DNA of 64,000 bases from Rhodopseudomonas palustris (GTDB lineage Bacteria; Pseudomonadota; Alphaproteobacteria; Rhizobiales; Xanthobacteraceae), in the NCBI RefSeq assembly GCF_003591005.1, contig NZ_QYYD01000018.1:62001-126000 (forward strand). Direction: 5' to 3'. Positions 1 to 7,397 of the stretch are shown piece by piece. The stretch's first letter is position 1. Each line of letters opens with the position of its first letter. The position numbers were made by a program, and so were the translations under genes. The notes beneath the pieces were generated by a model. That model saw nothing but the letters and a program-made list of their open reading frames with translations. It did no database searches and was not told where the DNA came from.

Positions 1-282
1 CGCGATCTGCATGCGACCTCGAGCGGCGTCACTGCGCGGACGCCGCGAGGTGATATCACCATCGTGGAACCGGTTTCGTTCCGCGATCAATACGGTGTCG
101 ACCTGGTCGCGGACGACACCGGCGCGCGCTTCACCGGATTGCGCATTGCGGTGAGGGATGTGGGCGTGGTTGAACGCCTGCTGCAGCAAAATGCGGTCGA
201 GGCGACCTGCCATCTCGGCCGGCTGATCGTGCCGGATCTGTTCGGCGCGACGCTGATCTTCGAACAAGGAATCGTCCGGTGA
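1..282 (+). CDS. VOC (glyoxalase-like) family protein, 3' part only
   Basis: The reading frame is open from the first base of the window to a TGA at 280-282, so only the last 93 codons are present. The visible part contains a short strand-rich stretch ([10 protein letters not shown], then [10 protein letters not shown], then a final [10 protein letters not shown]) that fits the second half of a vicinal-oxygen-chelate fold. In related alphaproteobacteria a VOC protein is common directly upstream of kdsA, which supports the call. The stop codon overlaps the GTG start of kdsA by four bases, so the two genes are probably translationally coupled. The substrate is unknown, and the metal ligands cannot be judged from a fragment. 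Confidence 0.6.
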   Translation, partial: RDLHATSSGVTARTPRGDITIVEPVSFRDQYGVDLVADDTGARFTGLRIAVRDVGVVERLLQQNAVEATCHLGRLIVPDLFGATLIFEQGIVR

Positions 283-1142
283 ACAAAAGCACTGCACCCG
301 CGTCCGTGGTGGCCGCGGGCCACGTCAAGTTCGGCAACGCGCTGCCGCTGTCGATCATTGCAGGGCCATGCCAGCTGGAGAGCCGGGCGCACGCGCTCGA
401 GGTCGCTTCGGCGCTCAAGGAGATCGCCGAGCGGCTCGGCGTCGGGCTCGTCTACAAGACCTCGTTCGACAAGGCCAACCGCACCAGTGCGGCGAGCGCG
501 CGCGGCATCGGGATCGATGCGGCGCTGCCGATCTTCGCCGAAATCCGCGACAGCATCGGGCTTCCCGTCCTGACGGATGTGCACGAGAACGAGCAGTGCG
601 CGCGCGCCGCCGAGGCGGTCGACATCCTGCAGATCCCCGCGTTCCTGTGCCGGCAGACCGACCTGCTGCTCGCCGCGGCGGCGACCGGCAAGGTCGTCAA
701 CGTCAAGAAAGGCCAGTTTCTGGCGCCGTGGGACATGGGCAACGTCGTCGCCAAGATCACCCATGGCGGCAATCCCAAAGTGCTGGTGACAGAGCGCGGC
801 GCCTCGTTCGGCTACAACACGCTGGTGTCGGACATGCGCGCGCTGCCGATCATGGCGCGGACCACCGGCGCGCCGGTGATCTTCGACGCGACGCATTCGG
901 TGCAGCAGCCGGGCGGCAAGGGGACGTCGTCGGGCGGCGAGCGCGAATTCGTGCCGGTGCTGGCGCGTGCGGCGGTCGCGGTCGGCGTTGCCGGCGTGTT
1001 TATCGAGACCCATCCCGATCCCGACCACGCGCCGTCGGATGGTCCCAACATGGTGCCGCTGCGCGATTTCGAAAGCCTGCTGCGGACCCTGATGGAGTTC
1101 GACGCGCTGGCCAAGAAGCGTCCCGGCAACGGGACCGTCTGA
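279..1142 (+). CDS. kdsA: 2-dehydro-3-deoxyphosphooctonate aldolase (KDO-8-phosphate synthase), metal-dependent type
   Basis: This 287-residue enzyme condenses arabinose-5-phosphate with phosphoenolpyruvate to KDO-8-phosphate, the first committed step toward the KDO of lipid A core. It acts in the cytoplasm. The family signature IAGPCQLES lies at residues 27-35 and the active-site segment [12 protein letters not shown] at 59-70. The position that is Asn in the E. coli metal-independent enzyme is Cys31 here. Candidate metal ligands Cys31, His206, Glu243 and Asp254 have almost the same spacing as in the Aquifex metal-dependent enzyme. The start is GTG at 279, overlapping the upstream stop. The stop TGA shares its last base with the ATG of the following MFS gene. 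Confidence 0.96.
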   Translation: MNKSTAPASVVAAGHVKFGNALPLSIIAGPCQLESRAHALEVASALKEIAERLGVGLVYKTSFDKANRTSAASARGIGIDAALPIFAEIRDSIGLPVLTDVHENEQCARAAEAVDILQIPAFLCRQTDLLLAAAATGKVVNVKKGQFLAPWDMGNVVAKITHGGNPKVLVTERGASFGYNTLVSDMRALPIMARTTGAPVIFDATHSVQQPGGKGTSSGGEREFVPVLARAAVAVGVAGVFIETHPDPDHAPSDGPNMVPLRDFESLLRTLMEFDALAKKRPGNGTV

Positions 1143-2368
1143 TGGGGCACAGCGACGGCGCGAGCGCACCGGCGGCTTTGCCGCCGGCGCTGAACATCAT
1201 TGCGCTGTCGGGCTTCGCGGCTAGCCTGTCGACACGCGCGCTCGACCCGGTGCTGCCGCGCATCGCCTCGGAGTTCTCCGTGTCGATCACTACGGCGGCC
1301 GGCCTCGCCGCGGTAAGCGCCTTCACCTTCGCTGTGGTGCAGCCGGCGATCGGCGCGCTGGCCGACATGTTCGGCAAGGCGCGGCTGATGATCGTGTGCC
1401 TGGCACTGCTCGGCTTCTCCAGCCTGCTGGGCGCACTGACAACGTCGTTTGAACTGTTGTTTCTGTGCCGCATCCTGGCCGGCATCGGCTCGGGCGGCGT
1501 CTTCCCTGTGGCGCTCGGGCTGACCGGCGATCTGGTTGGCCCGGAGCGGCGCCAGGTCGCGATCGGCCGCGTGCTTGGCGGCTCGATGACCGGCAATCTG
1601 CTCGGGGCATCGGCCGCCGGCGTGATCGGCGACGTGCTCGGCTGGCGGGGCGTTCTCAGCGTGATCGGGATGCTGGTGATCGTCGCCGCGCTGGCGGTGG
1701 CGTTCGGCTTTCGCGGCAAGCCGATCAAGGCCGGCGCGCCGATGGATTTCGCCGGCCTGCGCCGCAGCTATCGCATTATCTTCAGCAATCCGAACGCGGC
1801 GATCTGCTTTACCGCGGTGCTGATCGAAGGCACCTGCGTGATGGGCACGTTCCCTTTCGTCGCGGCCTTCCTGCACGAGCTCGGGCAGGAGTCGCTGGCG
1901 ATCGCCGGGCTGGTGATCGCCGGCTTCGCGGTCGGCGGGCTGCTGTACACGCTCACCGTGGCGCGGCTGCTGCCGCGCCTCGGCGTCAACGGCATGATGA
2001 TCGCCGGCGGCGCGCTGGTCGGTCTGCAACTCGCGATCATCGCGTTCGGCCCGCGCTGGCAGGCGCAGGCGCTGGCGTACGTGGCGATGGGCATGGGCTT
2101 CTACATGCTGCACGGCTGCATCCAGGTGTTCGCCAGCGAACTCACCGAGAATGCGCGCGGCACCGCGATGTCGCTGCACTCGTTCTTCTTCTTTATGGGG
2201 CAGACCACCGGTCCGATCGCCTATGGCTTCGGGCTCGGTCATCTCGGCAAAGTTCCGACGCTGCTCATCGCAGGCGCCACGATGCTGGCGCTTGGGCTGG
2301 TGCTGGCGCGCATCCTGCGCGCTCGGCCGCCGGCGGATGCAAATGTCGGCGAGCCGCGGTTGTCTTGA
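1142..2368 (+). CDS. MFS transporter
   Basis: This is a 408-residue integral membrane protein with the hydrophobic pattern of a 12-helix major facilitator permease. After the second helix it carries the loop GALADMFGKARLM (about residues 69-81), which corresponds to the family motif A (GxLaDrxGrkr). A long cytoplasmic loop near residues 195-205 divides the two halves. The ATG at 1142 overlaps the kdsA stop by one base, which decides the start; the frame is open further upstream, but that would run inside kdsA. The substrate cannot be told from sequence; such permeases are usually annotated as sugar or drug exporters. Its C-terminal portion is echoed in the short frame at 3656-3892. Confidence 0.85.
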   Translation: MGHSDGASAPAALPPALNIIALSGFAASLSTRALDPVLPRIASEFSVSITTAAGLAAVSAFTFAVVQPAIGALADMFGKARLMIVCLALLGFSSLLGALTTSFELLFLCRILAGIGSGGVFPVALGLTGDLVGPERRQVAIGRVLGGSMTGNLLGASAAGVIGDVLGWRGVLSVIGMLVIVAALAVAFGFRGKPIKAGAPMDFAGLRRSYRIIFSNPNAAICFTAVLIEGTCVMGTFPFVAAFLHELGQESLAIAGLVIAGFAVGGLLYTLTVARLLPRLGVNGMMIAGGALVGLQLAIIAFGPRWQAQALAYVAMGMGFYMLHGCIQVFASELTENARGTAMSLHSFFFFMGQTTGPIAYGFGLGHLGKVPTLLIAGATMLALGLVLARILRARPPADANVGEPRLS

Positions 2369-2405
2369 GCTGGAGTAGCGGAAATCGCCGCCGTCACCAT
2401 GCCGC

Positions 2406-3503
2406 TCAGTGCTTACGCGTGCGACCCAGTTCGGTCAGAGCCCAACGAAGCTCGCGGTCGGCGACACGCAGGCGGACCTCGTCCGAAGCCAACGCGGCCA
2501 ATGCGCTCAGCGTTTGTGTCTGCTCCGAACTGAGCTTGCGCGGCTCGTAGTCGATCACGCAGATCGAGCCCAGCGGAAATCCATTGCGATCGAGCACCGG
2601 CGCACCGGCGTAGAACCGAAAATGCGGATCGCCTGCCACCGCTGGATTGCTCGCGTAACGCTTATCGATCGCCAAATTCTCGACGCTGAACACCCCCCGC
2701 TGCAGGATCGTCTCGTTGCAGAACGCCCAGCTCCGCGGGGTCTCACTCATACCGAGCCCCTGACGGGATTTGAACCATTGTCGGGTCGGGGTCAGCAGCG
2801 TCATCAGCGAGACCGGCATCCCCAAATTCTGACTGGCGAGCCAAGTCAAACGATCGAAGGTTTCCTCCGGCGCGGTGTCGACGAGGCCAGTGCGCTCCAA
2901 GGCGATCAACCGCTGGCCCTCATTCGCGGGCACTGGGAAGCCGGCTGGGATTCCAGTTGGCGCCAACTCGGGGGCGTCCACGAGTATCTTCCTAAGCGCC
3001 TCGGGGAGATCCTGTGGCGAGTCGATGCGCGCCGGTCCCCTGATGGCATCGGCTTCGCGCATAACCGGACCGCCCACGACAATGATCCGCGCCGGCCCAA
3101 CGGCCGGATTGGCTGTGAGATTGCTGAGAAACCCGCGGCGCTCGGCATTGTCCTCACTCAGATCGACCACGACAGCGGCTGGAAGCCGCGCGCCGACTGC
3201 AAAGGACGCCGATAGAGCCTCGCTATGCAGGTCAGCGGAGCATTCAGCAGCAGACGACAAAAGCCGTTCGTAAAGCGGGAGCCGGGCAGGCGGAGCCAGG
3301 ACGACCACCACCGCAGATGCAGCCGCCACAGCGGGATTCGTCTGCTTCATCAGCGCGACGACATCGGCGCGGGATACGCGTCGATGACCCCCCGGGGTCT
3401 TCCATGAGGTCAGGGATCCGCTTTCGACCAGCAATTGCGCCGTGCGCACCGAGATTCCGAGCAATTTTGCTGCTTGTGAGGTGGTGAGAATGTCTGGTTC
3501 CAT
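2406..3503 (-). CDS. HTH (excisionase/MerR-like) regulator with pseudo-receiver region and GAF domain
   Basis: This 365-residue protein has three parts. Residues 6-55 form a helix-turn-helix of the excisionase type (LTTSQAAKLLGIS, ending in GGHRRVSRADV). Residues about 62-170 resemble a receiver-like alpha/beta fold (AVVVVLAPP, then AAVVVDLSED) without a clear phosphoacceptor set. Residues about 195-352 form a GAF domain of the class with WFKSRQGL, HFRFYAGAPV and GSICVIDYEPR. It is probably a DNA-binding sensor responding to a small ligand or redox signal; the signal is unknown. It faces away from the MFS-tail ORF and the GMC oxidoreductase across an AT-rich gap, so it may control them. It runs convergent to the MFS gene. 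Confidence 0.75.
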   Translation of the reverse strand: MEPDILTTSQAAKLLGISVRTAQLLVESGSLTSWKTPGGHRRVSRADVVALMKQTNPAVAAASAVVVVLAPPARLPLYERLLSSAAECSADLHSEALSASFAVGARLPAAVVVDLSEDNAERRGFLSNLTANPAVGPARIIVVGGPVMREADAIRGPARIDSPQDLPEALRKILVDAPELAPTGIPAGFPVPANEGQRLIALERTGLVDTAPEETFDRLTWLASQNLGMPVSLMTLLTPTRQWFKSRQGLGMSETPRSWAFCNETILQRGVFSVENLAIDKRYASNPAVAGDPHFRFYAGAPVLDRNGFPLGSICVIDYEPRKLSSEQTQTLSALAALASDEVRLRVADRELRWALTELGRTRKH

Positions 3504-3611
3504 CGCTCGCTGTCCCTTGGGCCTCCCGCCCGCAATCGTAACAGCGAGCCGTTCACCGACATCTAATTATCACAACCGGCTGAATCAAATAAAAGTGATG
3601 TAATTGCTAAA

Positions 3612-3653
3612 TTTGATAGATTTGATACTCAGAGACTCTGATCAAGGAGACTC
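3612..3653. promoter_or_regulatory. Direct repeats in AT-rich divergent promoter region
   Basis: The gap between the HTH-GAF gene and the 3656 ORF is clearly richer in A and T than the rest of the window. It contains two copies of TTTGATA (3612-3618 and 3621-3627) and two copies of GAGACTC (3632-3638 and 3647-3653, period 15). AAGGAG at 3645-3650 is a near-perfect ribosome binding site for the ATG at 3656. The repeats could be operators for the adjacent HTH protein; this is inference only. Confidence 0.3.
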
Positions 3654-3655
3654 GA

Positions 3656-3892
3656 ATGATCAAATCTCACGTTCATTTCCAGGCTGCCCGGACAGCGCGG
3701 TCGCTGCACTCCCTTTCGCAGCTGTTCAGTGGCCAAGCGTCCGCGCCGGTAGGGCTTGCTCTCGTGCACCTCGGGAAAGCGCCGACCATCCTCGTTGCTG
3801 CTGTCGTCGTGCTCGGGCTGGCCATCGCCTGCACCAGGCAGATGCGGCTTCGACGTCCCGCCGACGAGGCGCCAAGCGCTCCGGACGCTTAG
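3656..3892 (+). pseudogene. Short ORF resembling the C-terminal end of an MFS transporter
   Basis: This 78-codon frame has a strong Shine-Dalgarno sequence six bases upstream, but its product looks like the end of a permease rather than a whole protein. Its segments ARTARSLHSL, VHLGKAPTILVAA and RRPADEA follow the same order and spacing as ARGTAMSLHSF, GHLGKVPTLLIAG and RPPADAN in the MFS permease ending at 2368. It is best read as the 3' remnant of a second, partly deleted MFS gene. Its start signal means a one-helix peptide might still be made. It precedes the GMC oxidoreductase by 64 bases and could be cotranscribed with it. Confidence 0.55.
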
Positions 3893-3956
3893 GGCCAGCG
3901 ATTTAGCAACCTCACGTTCCCCACTCATCTCGACACAAACCAACGGAGTGCTTCCC

Positions 3957-5549
3957 ATGACGATTTCCAGTCTCGTAATGGATTCAGCCGGCCCGCGCGG
4001 CGCCGGCCAAGCCGAAGGCCACTATGATTTCATCGTTTGCGGCGCCGGTTCTGCAGGGTCGGTGGTCGCCTCACGACTGGCCGAGAACTCCGAGGTCCGC
4101 GTACTGTTGATCGAGGCGGGCGGAAGCGACGATATCTCGGAGGTGATGGACCCCGCCCAGTGGCCGCTCAATCTCGGCTCGGAGCGCGACTGGGGCTTCG
4201 TGGCCCAAGCGAACCCGCACCTCAACGGCCGTTCGATCCCGCTCAACATGGGCAAGGTCCTCGGCGGAAGTTCAAGTATCAACGTCTCAGTGTGGGCACG
4301 AGGTCACAAGAACGACTGGGAGTATTTTGCACGCGAGGCCGGCGATCCCGCCTGGGGCTACGAGTCGGCGCTCGGCATTTATCGCCGAATCGAGGACTGG
4401 CAGGGCGCGCCGGATCCCGTGCGCCGAGGTCACGGGGGACCGGTCCATGTCAAATCGGCGGCTGATCCGCAGCCGGTTGCCGTGGCAATGGTCGAGGCCG
4501 CGGCATCGTTGGGCGTACCGGCATTCGACTCGCCAAACGGCGAGATGATGGAAGGCCGCGGCGGCGCTGCGATCTCCGAACTCATCGTCCGGGACGGACG
4601 GCGCGCGTCGATTTTCCGCAGTTACGTGCAGCCGCGTCTGGGACAGCCCAATCTCACGGTGCTGCCGCATGCCACAGTCAGCAAGCTGGTGTTTTCGGGT
4701 ACGACGGTCGTTGGCGTGGAGGTCGTCGTCGGCTCGCATCAACGCCGCTATTTCGCCGACCGGGAAGTCATCCTGTCGCTAGGCGCGATCAACACGCCGA
4801 AGCTGCTGATGCAGTCCGGCATTGGACCGGAGGACGAACTGAGGCGGCACGGCATTCCCGTCGTCGCGCATCTTCCCGGAGTCGGCCAGAACCATCAGGA
4901 TCACGTGTCGTTCGGCTGCATCTTCGAGTATCGCGAGCCGCAGCAGATCGGGCACGGCGGCTCGGAAGCGACCTTGTACTGGACCAGCGATCCCGGACTC
5001 GACCGGCCGGACATGTTTCACTGTCAGGTCCAATTTCCGGTGCCCAGCGCCGAGACGGCGGCACTCGGCGTGCCGAAGCACGGCTGGACGATGTTCGCAG
5101 GATTGGCGCAACCCAAGAGTCGTGGAACGCTGCGACTGTCGGGGCCCGATGCAGGTGATCCGGTTCTGATCGACGCCAACACGCTGTCGCATCCCGACGA
5201 CCTCGCGATGGCGCGGTTGAGCATCGAACTGTGTCGCGACCTCGGTAACAGCGCGGCTTTCGGCAGTCTGGTAACCCGCGAAGTGTTGCCTGGGAAATGC
5301 GACGCCGCAGCGCTGCAGCAGTTCGCGCGGAGCGCCGCCGTCACCTACTGGCACCAGTCCTGCACCGCGAAGATGGGGCGCGATCCGATGTCGGTGGTCG
5401 ACCATCGCCTCAAGGTCTACGGTATCGAGAAGCTTCGGATCGCCGATGCGTCGATCATGCCTCAGGTCACCAGCGGCAACACGATGGCGCCCTGCGTTGT
5501 GATCGGTGAGCGCGCCGCCGACATGATCAAGGCGGCGCACCGCGTCTAG
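3957..5549 (+). CDS. GMC family FAD-dependent oxidoreductase (choline/alcohol dehydrogenase-like)
   Basis: This 530-residue flavoprotein oxidises an alcohol, probably as a dehydrogenase with an unknown acceptor. The FAD-binding GAGSAG motif is at residues 29-34, followed by the ribose-binding Glu53 (LLIEAGG). The first GMC signature (GKVLGGSSSINVSVWARG) is at 99-116. The C-terminal substrate domain ends with His466 (YWHQSCTAKMG) and Asn508 (SGNTMAPC), the usual catalytic His/Asn pair. The start at 3957 is preceded by a GGAG; the frame continues upstream without a better signal. There is no signal peptide, so it should be cytoplasmic. The substrate could be choline, an aromatic alcohol or polyethylene glycol; sequence alone does not decide. 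Confidence 0.87.
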   Translation: MTISSLVMDSAGPRGAGQAEGHYDFIVCGAGSAGSVVASRLAENSEVRVLLIEAGGSDDISEVMDPAQWPLNLGSERDWGFVAQANPHLNGRSIPLNMGKVLGGSSSINVSVWARGHKNDWEYFAREAGDPAWGYESALGIYRRIEDWQGAPDPVRRGHGGPVHVKSAADPQPVAVAMVEAAASLGVPAFDSPNGEMMEGRGGAAISELIVRDGRRASIFRSYVQPRLGQPNLTVLPHATVSKLVFSGTTVVGVEVVVGSHQRRYFADREVILSLGAINTPKLLMQSGIGPEDELRRHGIPVVAHLPGVGQNHQDHVSFGCIFEYREPQQIGHGGSEATLYWTSDPGLDRPDMFHCQVQFPVPSAETAALGVPKHGWTMFAGLAQPKSRGTLRLSGPDAGDPVLIDANTLSHPDDLAMARLSIELCRDLGNSAAFGSLVTREVLPGKCDAAALQQFARSAAVTYWHQSCTAKMGRDPMSVVDHRLKVYGIEKLRIADASIMPQVTSGNTMAPCVVIGERAADMIKAAHRV

Positions 5550-5650
5550 ACTGAGCCGCAGTGCAATGTTCCGGTTCGCCGTTTTGCGGTCGAGCATGGC
5601 GTAAAGCGGGAGGAGCCGACTTGGCTTGGTTGCTCGAGGCGACCGCCTCG

Positions 5651-5722
5651 GTCAGCCACGGCTTCGGGCTGTCACATCTGGGCACACCGGCGGATGCCGC
5701 CGAGGCCGGTTCCATGGGATAG
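5651..5722 (+). pseudogene. Possible second MFS-tail scrap
   Basis: In one frame this stretch reads HGFGLSHLGT, then PADAAEAG, and reaches a stop at 5720-5722. The first part resembles YGFGLGHLGK and the second resembles PPADANVG near the end of the MFS permease at 1142-2368, with the helix between them missing. It lies just after the GMC gene, so that gene would be flanked by two MFS-tail remnants. The match is very short and may be chance. Confidence 0.2.
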
Positions 5723-5834
5723 CCGCAAGATGGCCGCATCGCGCGTGCCGGCTTGCCACGAATAACGGTTAGTATACGCAACATCGGGTATCGAATCGGG
5801 TCGATGGGACGCGATCTAACTGGGTAGGGCGTGA

Positions 5835-7394
5835 ATGACGAAATTGACGAAGCCTCGCACGCCTGGGATGCCGCGCCTGAGGACAGCGGCGCTGTGCGCC
5901 GTCGCGGCCTCGCTGGCATTCACGCTGCCGGCCGGCGACGCGGTGGCCAAGCGCGCGAAGGCTGCTCCGGTCGAGGCTGTTGCGCCGCGCGAGGCCGGCG
6001 AGCCGATCATGGCGATCGTGTCGATCAAGTCGCAGCGCGTGACGCTGTATGATTCCGAGGGCTGGATCCTGCGTGCCCCCGTATCGACCGGCACCACCGG
6101 CCGGGAAACTCCTGCGGGCATCTTCGCGATCGTTGAGAAGGACCGCGATCATCGCTCGACGATGTACGACGATGCCTGGATGCCGCACATGCAGCGCATC
6201 ACATGGAACGGCATCGCGCTGCACGGCGGCCCGCTGCCCGGCTACGCGGCGTCGCACGGCTGCGTCCGGATGCCGTTCGGTTTCGCCGACAAGCTGTTCG
6301 ACCAAACCCGCATCGGCATGCGGGTGATCATCTCGCCGGACGATGCCGCACCGGTCGACATCAGCCATCCGGCGCTGTTGCAGCCGAAGCCGGAGGCGAT
6401 CGCCGCCGCGCCTGGCCGCGTCGCAACGGCTGCCCGCGAGGCCGAAGAGGCTGCGAGCGCTGCTGATGAAGCCAAGAAGGCAGCCGCCGTCGCGGCGCGC
6501 GAATTGGCGCCGCTGAAGGCGACGCTGGCGAAGCTGCAGAAGCAGAAAGCCGCCGCCGAGGCCGGGCTGAAGCGCGCCGACAGGCAGCTTGCCGGCGCCA
6601 AGACCGACGATGCCAAGGCGCGCGCCGAGGAGGCGCAGCAGAAGGCCGCGCAGCAAGTCGGCGAAGCGGCCGCTCAGCTCGAGGCCGCGAAGGCCGACGC
6701 GGAGTCGAAACGCGCGGTCGTAGATGCCACCAAGGAAGCTGCCAAGGTCGCGCAGGCCAAGAAGACCGAGACCGCCCGACTTGCGACCGACGCCAAGCTC
6801 GCGCTCGAGCCGGTGTCGATCTACATCAGCCGCGATACCCAGAAGCTCTATGTTCGCCGCAACACCCACAAGCCGGCGCCGGACGGGGGCGGCGAGGTGT
6901 TCGACACCAGCATCGAAGTGCCGGTGACGATCCGCGACCCCGACCGGCCGATCGGCACGCACATCTTTACCGCGATGGCGCGCAGCGGCGATGGGTTGCG
7001 CTGGAGCGCGGTGAGCATCGATGGCCCAGGCACCGCGACTGAGGCGCTCGACCGCATCAGCATTCCGCAGGAGGTGCTGGACCGGATCGGACCGACTGCG
7101 CTGCCGCGTTCGTCGATCGTGATCTCGGACGAGCCGCTGAGCGCGGAAACCAATTACCGGACCGAGTTCGTCGCGGTGCTGAGCCATCAGCCGCAGGGCG
7201 GCTTCATCACCCGCAAGCCGACGCCGCCGGTGATGGTCGCCGACCGCAACGACGGGTGGGACGACAATTTCTTCGGCGGCATGTTCGGCCGCGATCCGGA
7301 GCCGCCGATGGATCCCCGGCAGCGCCGCCGCGGCGGTGGCCGCGCCTATTATCCGCAACAGCAGCCGCAATGGGGCGGCTGGCAGAGCTGGTAG
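5835..7394 (+). CDS. L,D-transpeptidase (YkuD domain) with long coiled-coil and C-terminal extension
   Basis: This 519-residue protein starts with a signal peptide (about residues 1-38, ending AVA). A YkuD catalytic domain follows at about 57-172. The signature is complete: His130 (ALHGGPLPG) and Ser140-His141-Gly142-Cys143-Val-Arg145. Cys143 is the expected nucleophile for making 3-3 peptidoglycan cross-links or attaching proteins in the periplasm. Residues about 195-325 are Ala/Lys/Glu-rich and predict a long coiled coil. A further folded region of unknown function follows (about 325-460), then an Arg/Gly/Gln-rich tail. It is much longer than the usual 160-350 residues of the family. Only three bases separate its stop from that of the convergent opgH. 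Confidence 0.88.
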   Translation: MTKLTKPRTPGMPRLRTAALCAVAASLAFTLPAGDAVAKRAKAAPVEAVAPREAGEPIMAIVSIKSQRVTLYDSEGWILRAPVSTGTTGRETPAGIFAIVEKDRDHRSTMYDDAWMPHMQRITWNGIALHGGPLPGYAASHGCVRMPFGFADKLFDQTRIGMRVIISPDDAAPVDISHPALLQPKPEAIAAAPGRVATAAREAEEAASAADEAKKAAAVAARELAPLKATLAKLQKQKAAAEAGLKRADRQLAGAKTDDAKARAEEAQQKAAQQVGEAAAQLEAAKADAESKRAVVDATKEAAKVAQAKKTETARLATDAKLALEPVSIYISRDTQKLYVRRNTHKPAPDGGGEVFDTSIEVPVTIRDPDRPIGTHIFTAMARSGDGLRWSAVSIDGPGTATEALDRISIPQEVLDRIGPTALPRSSIVISDEPLSAETNYRTEFVAVLSHQPQGGFITRKPTPPVMVADRNDGWDDNFFGGMFGRDPEPPMDPRQRRRGGGRAYYPQQQPQWGGWQSW

Positions 7395-7397
7395 GGG

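Noticed and set aside
812..2242. 476-codon open frame on the minus strand opposite kdsA and the MFS gene
   Set aside because: Antisense to two well-supported genes; composition is the Arg/Gln/His-rich pattern of a high-GC shadow frame and it has no family motif.
2755..2785. Sequence resembling a tRNA T-loop (GGTTCAAATCCC on the minus strand)
   Set aside because: It encodes part of the GAF domain (WFKSRQG); no acceptor stem or anticodon arm can be built around it.
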